Shown here piece by piece: positions 1 to 6,828 of a stretch of DNA of 9,744 nucleotides. The DNA lies in NCBI GenBank assembly GCA_016211095.1, contig JACQSW010000067.1:1-9744 (forward strand), given 5' to 3'. The first letter of the stretch is position 1, and each line of letters begins with the position of its first letter. The notes under the pieces were generated by a model, which saw only the letters and a list, made by a program, of their open reading frames with translations, was not told the origin of the DNA and made no database searches. The position numbers and the translations under genes are program-made. Source of the DNA: Candidatus Woesearchaeota archaeon. GTDB lineage: Archaea > Nanobdellota > Nanobdellia > SCGC-AAA011-G17 > GW2011-AR17.

Positions 1-481
1 ATATAATATTTCTCTCTTTTTTATCAACCTTTTTTAATAAAAATTTTCCTTTTGAATTATATAATATAAATTTGGTGGGGTTTGCTTGATCCGATGATAA
101 AGTTATTGGAATGAATGTTACGCTTGATTCGGAAACGCTCGTAACAGTTTTAGCCTTACCATCGACGTCTCTAATATTTACATCGTTAGGGCTGTTTGTT
201 CCTGGAGGGAGAGTAACATCTATTTTTAATTCGTTCCCGCTTGTCGGTCCCCCAAGTGGTGTTGCTGATGCGTAGAATGGTATTTTTAGCACTTCATATT
301 TGATGCTATTGGTATCCCCTTCTGTGTTTAGGATTGTTTGTTCAATGATAGTTAGTAATGCTTTGTGTTCCCCAGGTTTAGTTGCTCCAGGTTTTATTAG
401 TGTGAATATTATTATTATAAATACGATGAAGAGTGCCATGCTTATTATCCAGTCTGTGTGTATGTCCCCTTTTTTCTTCAA
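1..481 (-). CDS. Membrane-anchored pilin-like protein, 3' end outside window
   Basis: An open frame of 160 codons runs off the window edge without a stop. The start is TTG at 481-479. It is supported by a GGGAGG ribosome-binding site at 491-496, nine bases upstream and inside the end of the preceding gene. The product begins KKKGDIHTDWIISM, followed by a hydrophobic helix at about residues 12-28 and then a polar, probably extracytoplasmic domain rich in Thr, Ser and Pro. The short Lys-Lys-Gly start followed by one N-terminal helix resembles a class III prepilin signal (possible cleavage KKG|D), but the helix lacks the ISPL core of the true pilins here. It is the last visible gene of the pilus cluster, two bases after the stop of the second platform gene, so co-transcription is likely. 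I do not recognise a named family. It could be a minor pilin or an accessory stator-like protein. An in-frame ATG at codon 15 is a weaker start because it would cut into the helix. Confidence 0.85.
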   Translation of the reverse strand, partial: MKKKGDIHTDWIISMALFIVFIIIIFTLIKPGATKPGEHKALLTIIEQTILNTEGDTNSIKYEVLKIPFYASATPLGGPTSGNELKIDVTLPPGTNSPNDVNIRDVDGKAKTVTSVSESSVTFIPITLSSDQANPTKFILYNSKGKFLLKKVDKKERNII

Positions 482-483
482 AT

Positions 484-1353
484 TTATATGCCTCCCTTGG
501 CTGTTGTGATTATCAGCGCCGCCACCGTCATGAGAGTCAAGCTGTGTATGAGCCCTTGTTTCATTGTTCCTTCTGAGAATGTGCCTATCATTATTCCTGC
601 GAAGAATCCTTGCACCATTATGAGGGCAAAGAATATTTGATCCAAATCTACTATCCCCTTTGCTCCTCCGCCGAGCCCTATGCCTATGTCCATTCCTGCT
701 CCGCCCATGCTGCTCCCCATTTCAACTAGTTTTGGGAAGAGTTTTATTTGCAGCAGAAGCATTATCCCAATGAATACAAAGTAAATTATGTATCCTTGGA
801 CAATTTGTGAGTAGGCTTCTGATTTTTGTTCTTCTTTAAGCTTTTTTACTGCTTCTACTGATGTTGTTACGGATTCTAAAACTTTTTCTATGTCTCCACC
901 GCTCGCTTCAGCTTCAATTATTATCGCTACCGCCCTCTTTACTGTTGGGTTGGTTGTGTCTTCCGCGAATGTGTTTAGGGCTTTGTGTATGGGTATTCCT
1001 ACTGTTATTTGGTTTGCTAATTTTTGTATGTGGGGGTTAAGTTCGGAGTAGTCTTTTGTTGATGCTTGGAGCATGGCTTGTGGTATTGGGATGCCTGATT
1101 TGACTGAGCTTTCAAGGTTTCTTACGAAGTCCAAAAATTTTTCTTCAACCCTCTTCTGCCTTTTTAATTCGGCCATGAAGTCTATCCAGAATTGCATCCA
1201 ACCAACGTTTATGGCAATTATGATTGCCGGAAAGAACCATCTCGTTGTAGCTTTTAAATTTGCGAAGTCAAAAAAGAAGAAAAAATTGGCTGCTAGGATG
1301 ATTATTGCTGCGGTTATCCCTATGAAATATTTTTTTTTGAATTTGTATGCCAT
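484..1353 (-). CDS. T2SSF/TadC-type pilus assembly platform protein (second)
   Basis: This 289-residue integral membrane protein probably forms part of the inner platform through which the ATPase drives pilin extrusion. Hydrophobic segments lie at about residues 9-28, 36-56, 186-208, 236-258 and 266-284. A cytoplasmic helical domain between residues about 72 and 180 has the T2SSF pattern: a LESSVKSGIPIPQAM-like helix pair, then a VAIIIEAEASGGDIEKVLE segment. That segment matches the conserved EA.aSGG(D) turn of GspF/TadC/FlaJ proteins. A glycine/methionine-rich loop (GSSMGGAGMDIGIGLGGG) at 213-230 is unusual and lies just after the third helix. The ATG start follows the stop of the larger platform gene by seven bases, so the two are surely co-transcribed. 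The Shine-Dalgarno site is weak, which suggests translational coupling. The length is close to TadC-type proteins. Family assignment is firm; the exact system name is not. Confidence 0.95.
   Translation of the reverse strand: MAYKFKKKYFIGITAAIIILAANFFFFFDFANLKATTRWFFPAIIIAINVGWMQFWIDFMAELKRQKRVEEKFLDFVRNLESSVKSGIPIPQAMLQASTKDYSELNPHIQKLANQITVGIPIHKALNTFAEDTTNPTVKRAVAIIIEAEASGGDIEKVLESVTTSVEAVKKLKEEQKSEAYSQIVQGYIIYFVFIGIMLLLQIKLFPKLVEMGSSMGGAGMDIGIGLGGGAKGIVDLDQIFFALIMVQGFFAGIMIGTFSEGTMKQGLIHSLTLMTVAALIITTAKGGI
491..496 (-). promoter_or_regulatory. Ribosome-binding site deciding the TTG start at 481
   Basis: Minus-strand GGGAGG lies nine bases before TTG, a normal Shine-Dalgarno distance. It is embedded in the last codons of the upstream platform gene, which points to translational coupling. 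Confidence 0.7.
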
Positions 1354-1360
1354 CTTTTTC

Positions 1361-2710
1361 TCATTCAGGTTTGTTTAGGTTTAAAAATACTAGGAATCCT
1401 ACATTCAAAAGAGGTAATACTAAGCCTACGCCTATCAGCGCTATTGTTGAAACTGAAAGCCCGCCTATTTCTCCGCCTAGGCTTTGGATTATTGCCAGCG
1501 TTACAAAAAATAATAATGGTGCGGCTATTAACAGCCCTGTGTAAACATCTGAGTAGGTTGCCATTGAGTCTGCGTATCTTTTCCTTTCAAGCCTATAAGT
1601 TGCCAAGGCTGATTCTGCAGAGGAATGCAAATACTGCTTTAAATCGCCGCCTGTTTGTATAGTGCTTATAATCCCGTTAAGCAAGTCTTTGAATTGGACT
1701 GACGGAGTTGTGTTCGCAACTAATCTGAGCGCTGTTGACAGGTCATAACCGAAAAGGTTGACGTAATTAACAATCTTTTTTATTTCGCTCTTCAGCCCCT
1801 TGTATTCCTCGGATTTGAGGATGGTTGAAAATATTGATACTGGCTGAGCCCCGCTTCCAGCTATTGCAGCCATATGGACAACTACAAATGGGAGATCTCT
1901 GCGTATGCCTTTTTTGATTCCGCCAAGCAAGCTCGCCGGATAATAAAACATTGCCAAGCCAGTTATTCCCCCGCCTAGGATTCCCAAGAATAATCCCCTT
2001 ATTATCCTGGCAGCTAAATTTGTATCCCTCCAAAAAATTATTAGGATTGGGATAAGTGCTAATGCCGACCAGATTGAAGTGAATATTATTATGCTGACAT
2101 AAGTTTTTGAGAGCACCTTCATCCCCGATGATCTCAAAGCGTCGTAGAGTGATTGAAAAATTTGGGGATACTTTTTTGTAAGCTTAAGCATCAGCGGCTC
2201 AACAAAAATGTTAGCAACCTTCCCGTAACTTGTTGATTCGTAAAGCACGTAATCCATTTCAAATTCTGCGAGCCGCTTAGTTTTTTTATTTTTTAAATAA
2301 TTTTTAATCCGCTCCGGCTCCAGGTTTACTTGTTGGCTGTAAAGAGTTTTCTCTTTTTTTGTTAGCCTGGAAATTTTTCCCTCTTCCGCCTCTATTACTA
2401 TTTTTGTTTTTCTTGTTATTTTTTGTTGGCTGAAATCCGCTATGATTGCGTCGCTGATTATTGTTATTTGGTCGAACAGCTCTTTTATGTTCTGGTTGTA
2501 GTAGTCAATCCATTCCCCTTCTTTCCTGTTCTTCAAAACTTTTCCCAAAGTTAATTCGTAGTCCAGTTTTGAGATTCTGCCGGAAGCTAGGTCATCTTTT
2601 ATTTCAATCATGTTTTTTAAGAAAACGTTTTTGTAATTGCGGGCCATAACTATCTCTTCAACTAGGCTTGAGAGTTTTTCTGCAAAGAATTTGAGGTTTT
2701 CCTTAGCCAT
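1361..2710 (-). CDS. T2SSF/FlaJ-TadB-type pilus assembly platform protein (first, long)
   Basis: This is a 449-residue platform protein. Residues 1 to about 200 form a long, charged, mostly helical cytoplasmic region. It is followed by helices at about 203-226 and 233-263, a T2SSF domain at about 271-385, and terminal helices at about 388-410 and 418-444. The T2SSF domain shows the family's typical sequence: FVVVHMAAIAGSGAQP near 275-290, and IISTIQTGGDLKQYL near 347-361, where the TGGD turn parallels the SGGD of the second platform protein. The ATG start lies inside the end of the 58-residue gene and overlaps it by eight bases. A GGAG at 2721-2724 could serve as ribosome-binding site. The long cytoplasmic N-terminus may contact the ATPase, as in FlaJ-type platforms (inferred). 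Having two unequal platform proteins beside one motor resembles TadB/TadC and archaeal Epd-type loci. Confidence 0.95.
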   Translation of the reverse strand: MAKENLKFFAEKLSSLVEEIVMARNYKNVFLKNMIEIKDDLASGRISKLDYELTLGKVLKNRKEGEWIDYYNQNIKELFDQITIISDAIIADFSQQKITRKTKIVIEAEEGKISRLTKKEKTLYSQQVNLEPERIKNYLKNKKTKRLAEFEMDYVLYESTSYGKVANIFVEPLMLKLTKKYPQIFQSLYDALRSSGMKVLSKTYVSIIIFTSIWSALALIPILIIFWRDTNLAARIIRGLFLGILGGGITGLAMFYYPASLLGGIKKGIRRDLPFVVVHMAAIAGSGAQPVSIFSTILKSEEYKGLKSEIKKIVNYVNLFGYDLSTALRLVANTTPSVQFKDLLNGIISTIQTGGDLKQYLHSSAESALATYRLERKRYADSMATYSDVYTGLLIAAPLLFFVTLAIIQSLGGEIGGLSVSTIALIGVGLVLPLLNVGFLVFLNLNKPE

Positions 2711-2879
2711 CCCTAACCCTCTCCTTCGCCGCCTCTTCCCTTATCGTTTTTGTAAGCTCTAAAACGTATTTTTCTAAATTCTCAATCTCCCCTTTTTTGC
2801 CTTCCTTTACAAGCCGGTCGTATAGGTAGCTGCACTCAATTAAGGTCTTAGCGTTTTGTTTTATAAAATTCAAGCTCAC
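2703..2879 (-). CDS. Small charged helical protein between pilus ATPase and platform gene
   Basis: A 58-residue protein that short-ORF cut-offs would miss. The start is GTG at 2879-2877, preceded by GGGTGAT (2885-2891) five bases upstream. This matches the archaeal 16S anti-Shine-Dalgarno and is the same element used by the ATPase gene. The product begins MSLNFIKQNAKTLIECSY and has no signal peptide or membrane helix. It looks fully helical and charged, with two probable helices either side of a KEGKKGE turn (residues 25-31) and a Lys/Glu/Arg-rich C-terminus. Its TAA overlaps the ATG of the long platform gene by eight bases, so the two are probably translationally coupled. The position between motor and platform suggests a small cytoplasmic adaptor or regulator of pilus assembly, but that is inference; no family is recognised. 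Without this gene there would be an unexplained gap of about 190 bases in an otherwise tightly packed operon. Confidence 0.77.
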   Translation of the reverse strand: MSLNFIKQNAKTLIECSYLYDRLVKEGKKGEIENLEKYVLELTKTIREEAAKERVRDG

Positions 2880-2884
2880 CAATT

Positions 2885-2891
2885 ATCACCC
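2885..2891 (-). promoter_or_regulatory. Ribosome-binding site of the 58-residue gene
   Basis: Minus-strand GGGTGAT, five bases before GTG, contains GGTGAT, the complement of the archaeal 16S 3' end. It directly follows a T8 tract (2892-2899) just after the ATPase stop codon. Confidence 0.68.
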
Positions 2892-2901
2892 AAAAAAAAG
2901 A

Positions 2902-5900
2902 TTATGCTATGTTGAAGCGTGCCAGCACGTCCTTGGGCCGCTTGTAATATTCGTGGATTATGTCCTGGACTTCCCTGTAGCCCATAATTTTTTTGTTATA
3001 CAAAGCCATCAATAGTTGCGTTCTCCTCTTGAATTCTGCCCACAGTTGCTCCTGAGTCATGCCTGTTCTCTGCATTATTTTTTGGAAAACAATGCTGTCC
3101 GTCTTGAACAAGAAAACATCTTTTGCCGGCGACCACTTGAAAGGCATGTTTATTTTAACGTCACTGCTAGTTGCCCCGATGTCAACGATTTCAGCAATCT
3201 CCCTCAGCCTCCTCACCTCTTTGCCCGCTGCCTTGGCGTGGGCCATAACGCAAACTGCGTCCAAAGATTTCACTAAGGCTGGCGAGAGGTTTATCGGAGC
3301 CGTCACGAGCCTGTTAACCATTGTCACGACGTCATCAGCGTGCATCGTGCCGTATGAAGGGTGGCCGGATGACATTCCCTGAAACAAGACGAACGCTTCT
3401 TCCCCACGAATTTCTCCGACGATGAGGTAGTCTGGCCTTTGCCTAAAGCTTTCTTTTAGGAGGTCGAAGAGGTTTACTTCTCCGTGCCGTTCACCTGACG
3501 CCGTTGCTAATCCTACGCCTGCCCTTGAGACTGATGGCAGCCAGTTCTCGTGCTGAAGCTGAAGCTCTCTTGTGTTATGCAGCAGGATGTTTTGCCCGAC
3601 AAATTTTTCAGAGCCTTCAATGCTGAAGTCATAAACCCATCTTTCTTTTTTTGGCAGCTTTCTTACTGACTTTACCCTATCCCAAAATATATCCGAATTA
3701 GCTAAGTTATAGAACGTGTCTCTTTCGGGCAACGGGAAAAGCTGCCCAGTCTTGTCTTGAGCAATCATTTCTACTGTTGAATTGAGGTATTGCCTGCCAA
3801 TATGGTTTACGCCCTGTAAATAGTTCCATCGCATTTTATGGTAGGAATTTAATTGTTTTATCCCGGCAATAGGCAGCGGGATCAAATCTGTTTTGTCATG
3901 ATTGGCTTTTTTGTTGGCGATGCCCCCTAATTTAAGATTTTGGCTTAGCTGCAAAAAACCGATTTTTTTAAATTTAGAAATATGCTCATTTGAGGATATG
4001 GCGAGTTCCATGCATTTATCCTTTCTTAAGCTGCCAATTCTTGAAAGGATATCGAGCCTTAAAAGCAGCGTTTGCACTCCTTCAAGTAAACTTCTGCTTT
4101 GTGAACAGCAGCAGACTTCATTTTTTTTAACAGTTCCGTCAGCGCTAAAATATCCTTTTAATACTTCGGCAATCTGCCTGTTGGAGAGGCTAAAAATGAA
4201 GTTAGGGAACTTTTTTGTATTAGAATACCCGTCTAATTTCAGCGCAAATTTCATGAACTTGTAGAGTATCGTGCTGTTTATTGTTAAGGAGCAATTGTCG
4301 TTCATCTTAGAAACGTTTAGCTTCAAGCCTTTTGCAACTTTTCTCAATACGTTAATGCATTCATCTGCCTGATTAGACAATATCACCCTGTTTTTGTTGT
4401 AATTATCGTATGAGCCGTCTCCCAGCCACAAACCAATAAACTGTAAAAAAGTGTCACTTACGCTGAAAATAACGGGCAGGGAGCCAGCGACTTTGCTTTT
4501 TATCCGCAATGCGCTTAACTCCTGCTTTGTGAATTTTATGCTTAAGTTTTTGAGAACACAAATCGGTATCAGATTATGGTCTTTCCACCATTTGTAGGTG
4601 CTCTTGTTTGCCTTCAAATCTTTTGCTTTGTATGCCTTGAATATTTTTTGCAAAGGCCGCCCAATGGCAAAGTCATTTTCGAATGAGCCAAGATGCTCGA
4701 ATAGGTTTATTTGCTTAAGCTCCTCGCCTGCGAACGGTATCCTTCGTGGGACTGCTATAAAGCTTTTATTGCATATTAATTGCGTTGGCTTTACTTCTTC
4801 CAAATCAAATGCCCCCAATGTAAAGAGGGAATGATCTGGGGTTACCCTGATTTGTCTGCCTGCAGCCGTCGTTACTTCATAAATGTCCTTGCTTGTTTTG
4901 TGCTTAATGAACTTCGTTGGCTTGACAAACTTCAGCTTATAATTTTTATCCAAAGTTAATACTTCGCTGCAATTGTCTTGGGCAAAATCCTTGATTTTAA
5001 TAACAGAAAGTTTTTTCCCATTTTTGGCTAATATATCAGTATCTTCAGTTACGCTATCCTCTATTGTGACAACTCTCGCTGCTGGGGGTATGAAGAATGC
5101 TAGTGCGTTTAGGAAGCTGGTCTTTCCTGATCCTGTCCCGCCTATGACCATTATGCTTGAGTTGTTTTCTATCAGCATCCACAGGTAAGATAATACTTCC
5201 GGCGAGACCGTCTTGAAGCTCATCAGGTGTATCGGTGTCCACGGTGTCGAAGAAAATTTTCTGATTGTGAAGGTTGGGCCTCTTGAAGAAACGTCTGATG
5301 TGTATGTTGCGTTTACCCTGGAATTGTCTGGGAGGACTCCATCTAGCAGGGGGTTGGCGTATGAGACGTATTTTCCTGCTTTTTGCGCGAGTTTTTCAAC
5401 GAATTTCGCTAATGACTTGTTGTCTGGGAAGGTTACGTTTGTCCTTATGTTCTTGTATTTCCTGTGGACAATGTATATTGGGGTTTGTGAGCCGTTGCAT
5501 TCAATGTCTTCTATGAAATAATCCCTAATGAGCGGCTCAACCATGTCTAAGCCCACAAAGTCCCTGTAGATGTAATACATCAGTTTTATGAAAGTTTTTT
5601 TGTCTACTGTGATGGCTAGCTCGTCTATGAGTATCCTCACATTTTTTTCTAGGAATTCTATTACTTTGTCTTGCTCCCTTATGTTGATGAAGCTTATGTT
5701 GATTAGCTCTGTTAATCCTTCTTCTATTAGCGTGAGGTTTTTTTGCTCTTCTTCATCAAGTTCTGGCTCTTCCACTTCGTAGACGAGCTCATAAGTTTTT
5801 GTGTCCCAATAGACGTGGATGAAAACGTACGGCTGAATTACTGGATACCTTACGTCAACTGTTGACGGGTCCTTAAATTCTGGGAGGGATGGCGTTTCTT

Positions 5901-6153
5901 GCACGAGATCTAAGTGGAATAGCGTTTTTCCTTTTTTTTCTTCAGTGTAAACTTGGCCTTCTCTCGGTGCAGCTTCTTTTTTTTTGAAAATCTTTGAGAA
6001 GAATGATTCCTTTTTTGGCAGGGGAACTTCTATCTGCGGAGATGGCTCAATATTAGTGGGTATTTCTGGCTGGGCTTCTTCTCGTTGAATGTTTTCTGGC
6101 GCAGGAGCTAAAGCTTCCCCTTTTTTTTCCTCTTTTTTGCTAAAAAAACGCAA
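2902..6153 (-). CDS. Type IV pilus assembly / type II secretion ATPase (FlaI/TadA/VirB11 superfamily) with intein
   Basis: This is a cytoplasmic hexameric motor that would power pilin extrusion. The precursor is 1083 residues. After removal of a 494-residue intein the ligated ATPase is 589 residues, a normal size for archaeal GspE-like motors plus an N-terminal tail. The start chosen is TTG at 6153, seven bases after GGGGTGAT (6161-6168). The longer GTG at 6165 would lie inside that ribosome-binding site. Residues 1 to about 75 form a Lys/Glu/Pro-rich linker with two FFSK motifs (3-6 and 51-54). The N-terminal domain spans about 85-320. Walker A GGTGSGKT is at 338-345 (Lys344, Thr345). The Asp-box VVTIED|TREL is interrupted by the intein. 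Further on are Walker B (YLIVGEIRGEE, about 909-919) and the His-box (SGHPSYGTMHADD, about 929-941). Motor residues appear intact. The gene follows a pilin-like gene and precedes both platform genes, all on the same strand. Confidence 0.97.
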   Translation of the reverse strand: MRFFSKKEEKKGEALAPAPENIQREEAQPEIPTNIEPSPQIEVPLPKKESFFSKIFKKKEAAPREGQVYTEEKKGKTLFHLDLVQETPSLPEFKDPSTVDVRYPVIQPYVFIHVYWDTKTYELVYEVEEPELDEEEQKNLTLIEEGLTELINISFINIREQDKVIEFLEKNVRILIDELAITVDKKTFIKLMYYIYRDFVGLDMVEPLIRDYFIEDIECNGSQTPIYIVHRKYKNIRTNVTFPDNKSLAKFVEKLAQKAGKYVSYANPLLDGVLPDNSRVNATYTSDVSSRGPTFTIRKFSSTPWTPIHLMSFKTVSPEVLSYLWMLIENNSSIMVIGGTGSGKTSFLNALAFFIPPAARVVTIEDSVTEDTDILAKNGKKLSVIKIKDFAQDNCSEVLTLDKNYKLKFVKPTKFIKHKTSKDIYEVTTAAGRQIRVTPDHSLFTLGAFDLEEVKPTQLICNKSFIAVPRRIPFAGEELKQINLFEHLGSFENDFAIGRPLQKIFKAYKAKDLKANKSTYKWWKDHNLIPICVLKNLSIKFTKQELSALRIKSKVAGSLPVIFSVSDTFLQFIGLWLGDGSYDNYNKNRVILSNQADECINVLRKVAKGLKLNVSKMNDNCSLTINSTILYKFMKFALKLDGYSNTKKFPNFIFSLSNRQIAEVLKGYFSADGTVKKNEVCCCSQSRSLLEGVQTLLLRLDILSRIGSLRKDKCMELAISSNEHISKFKKIGFLQLSQNLKLGGIANKKANHDKTDLIPLPIAGIKQLNSYHKMRWNYLQGVNHIGRQYLNSTVEMIAQDKTGQLFPLPERDTFYNLANSDIFWDRVKSVRKLPKKERWVYDFSIEGSEKFVGQNILLHNTRELQLQHENWLPSVSRAGVGLATASGERHGEVNLFDLLKESFRQRPDYLIVGEIRGEEAFVLFQGMSSGHPSYGTMHADDVVTMVNRLVTAPINLSPALVKSLDAVCVMAHAKAAGKEVRRLREIAEIVDIGATSSDVKINMPFKWSPAKDVFLFKTDSIVFQKIMQRTGMTQEQLWAEFKRRTQLLMALYNKKIMGYREVQDIIHEYYKRPKDVLARFNIA
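3574..5055 (-). mobile_element. In-frame intein with LAGLIDADG homing endonuclease, inserted in the ATPase Asp-box
   Basis: This 494-residue protein intron covers precursor residues 367-860. It starts with a Ser1 block A (SVTEDTDIL) and has block B (VTPDHSLF, Thr438 and His441). Near its end is block F (VYDFSIEGSEKF), and it finishes LLHN before a Thr+1 extein residue. The splice residues Ser1, block-B TxxH, penultimate His, terminal Asn and Thr+1 are all present, so splicing should be active. The middle carries two dodecapeptide motifs, FIGLWLGDG (572-580, Asp579) and LKGYFSADG (665-673, Asp672). Both acidic catalytic residues are present, so the homing endonuclease also looks intact. Excision would restore IEDTRELQL, the conserved sequence in archaeal secretion ATPases. 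The reading frame is open throughout. A few hand-counted 60-base lines inside it are about 37-40% GC, against 47-53% in adjoining extein lines. This weakly supports acquisition by transfer. Confidence 0.97.
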
Positions 6154-6160
6154 AGTGATT

Positions 6161-6168
6161 ATCACCCC
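6161..6168 (-). promoter_or_regulatory. Ribosome-binding site deciding the TTG start of the ATPase
   Basis: Minus-strand GGGGTGAT lies seven bases before TTG at 6153. Its GGGG half can pair with CCCCGA further upstream in the same transcript (6212-6217 on the plus strand), which could mask it. Confidence 0.68.
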
Positions 6169-6217
6169 GAATTATTTTATAACTAAAGGGTTTTCTTTAT
6201 TAAAAAACTTATCGGGG
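6165..6217 (-). repeat. Six-base inverted repeat around the ATPase leader
   Basis: Plus-strand CCCCGA at 6165-6170 and TCGGGG at 6212-6217 are perfect inverted copies separated by 41 bases. In the minus-strand RNA the downstream arm coincides with the ATPase ribosome-binding site. The loop is long and A/T-rich, so the structure would be marginal alone. It only matters if transcripts enter from the upstream pilin-like gene. Confidence 0.4.
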
Positions 6218-6225
6218 CAGAAAGA

Positions 6226-6753
6226 TCAAGAAATGATTATGGCTACTGTCGGATAACCCTCTGATGTGTATGCCCCTGTATGCTTTATTGTTAAGGTAAA
6301 TGAGCCTGAAAATGGGGGCTGCATCCGAGAATCCAAAGTTAAATTTGCGGTTTCTGAATAGTCAAGCCTTAAATGCACAATGTTTTCTCCAACAACATTG
6401 GTTGAGTTTGCAAAAAAATCCAAGTTGCCCTCCCTCACAACTATAACGTCGGGCTCGACAAGTTTAGCTTTTGTCCTCAAAGTCCAATCAATAATCTCAT
6501 TATCTTGATCTATGTTAAAATCGCCTTTGCCAATCTCAAAGGGGCTGTAGCTCAGCTGATAGCTTGGGCCGCCATTAGCAACCTCCCTTATGTCCCCGTC
6601 AAGCTGCTGAAACAAACTCTTCGTATGAACAACCGCATTCTTATCCTTCATTTTATTGATCAAAGGCAAGCCCGCTGAAAGAAGCAAAGTTAAAGCAACA
6701 ACACCTATCCCTATATAGAGAACTGCAGAAATCCAAAGTTGAGCCTTCTTCAT
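6226..6753 (-). CDS. Type IV pilin-like membrane-anchored protein, minor pilin candidate
   Basis: This 175-residue protein begins MKKAQLWISAVLYIGIGVVA, continuing as one N-terminal hydrophobic helix to about residue 32. A Lys/Asp-rich helix (NKMKDKN...), a Gly/Asn turn near 60 and a beta-rich C-terminal half follow. The start KKA|Q recalls EppA/PibD-type prepilin signals, where Gln is the first mature residue, but the ISPL core of the other pilins is absent. It could therefore be a minor or initiating pilin, or a FlaF/FlaG-like periplasmic factor. Two N-glycosylation sequons are visible (N116-S-T and N137-L-T). It contains no cysteine, unlike the three pilins upstream. The gene has its own strong TATA box 27 bases before ATG and a T-tract terminator just upstream, so it appears to head a separate transcript. 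That transcript probably continues into the ATPase operon, 72 bases further on. The family is not named with certainty. Confidence 0.88.
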   Translation of the reverse strand: MKKAQLWISAVLYIGIGVVALTLLLSAGLPLINKMKDKNAVVHTKSLFQQLDGDIREVANGGPSYQLSYSPFEIGKGDFNIDQDNEIIDWTLRTKAKLVEPDVIVVREGNLDFFANSTNVVGENIVHLRLDYSETANLTLDSRMQPPFSGSFTLTIKHTGAYTSEGYPTVAIIIS

Positions 6754-6775
6754 CGTAACATCAAATACTAAAAAG

Positions 6776-6785
6776 TATATTTAAA
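6776..6785 (-). promoter_or_regulatory. TATA box of the minor-pilin gene, leaderless transcript
   Basis: Minus-strand TTTAAATATA is close to the archaeal consensus TTTAWATA. Its centre is about 27 bases before the ATG at 6753, which puts the transcript start at or beside the A of ATG. No Shine-Dalgarno site precedes the gene, consistent with leaderless initiation. Confidence 0.72.
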
Positions 6786-6794
6786 GATTTGGTT

Positions 6795-6817
6795 AAAAAA
6801 AAAGAAAAGAAAAAAAA
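6795..6817 (-). terminator. Oligo-T terminator after the third pilin gene
   Basis: In the minus direction this reads T8-C-T4-C-T9, starting 11 bases after the stop of the 6829-7368 pilin and ending just before the next TATA box. Archaeal RNA polymerase terminates at such T-runs without a hairpin. It separates the pilin transcript from the motor transcript. Confidence 0.75.
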
Positions 6818-6828
6818 TGTTTACCTTC

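Noticed and set aside
1767..2033. 88-codon minus-strand open frame inside the long platform gene
   Set aside because: It overlaps, in another frame, a well-supported T2SSF membrane protein and shows no domain or start signal of its own.
2892..2899. T8 tract after the ATPase stop as a full terminator
   Set aside because: It lies one base before the ribosome-binding site of the small gene, in a tightly coupled operon, with no promoter found downstream. It may cause partial attenuation at most.
3902..4264. 120-codon plus-strand open frame opposite the intein
   Set aside because: It is antisense to a clearly functional intein, has no promoter or ribosome-binding site, and its composition (Leu/Phe/Ser-rich) is typical of a shadow frame.
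3574..5055. Split gene or frameshift in the ATPase instead of an intein
   Set aside because: The frame is open throughout, and the inserted segment has complete intein splice blocks and two LAGLIDADG motifs. Removing it restores the conserved ATPase motif exactly.
6154..6165. GTG at 6165 as start of the ATPase gene
   Set aside because: It lies inside the GGGGTGAT ribosome-binding site and has none of its own. The in-frame TTG at 6153 is correctly spaced behind that site.
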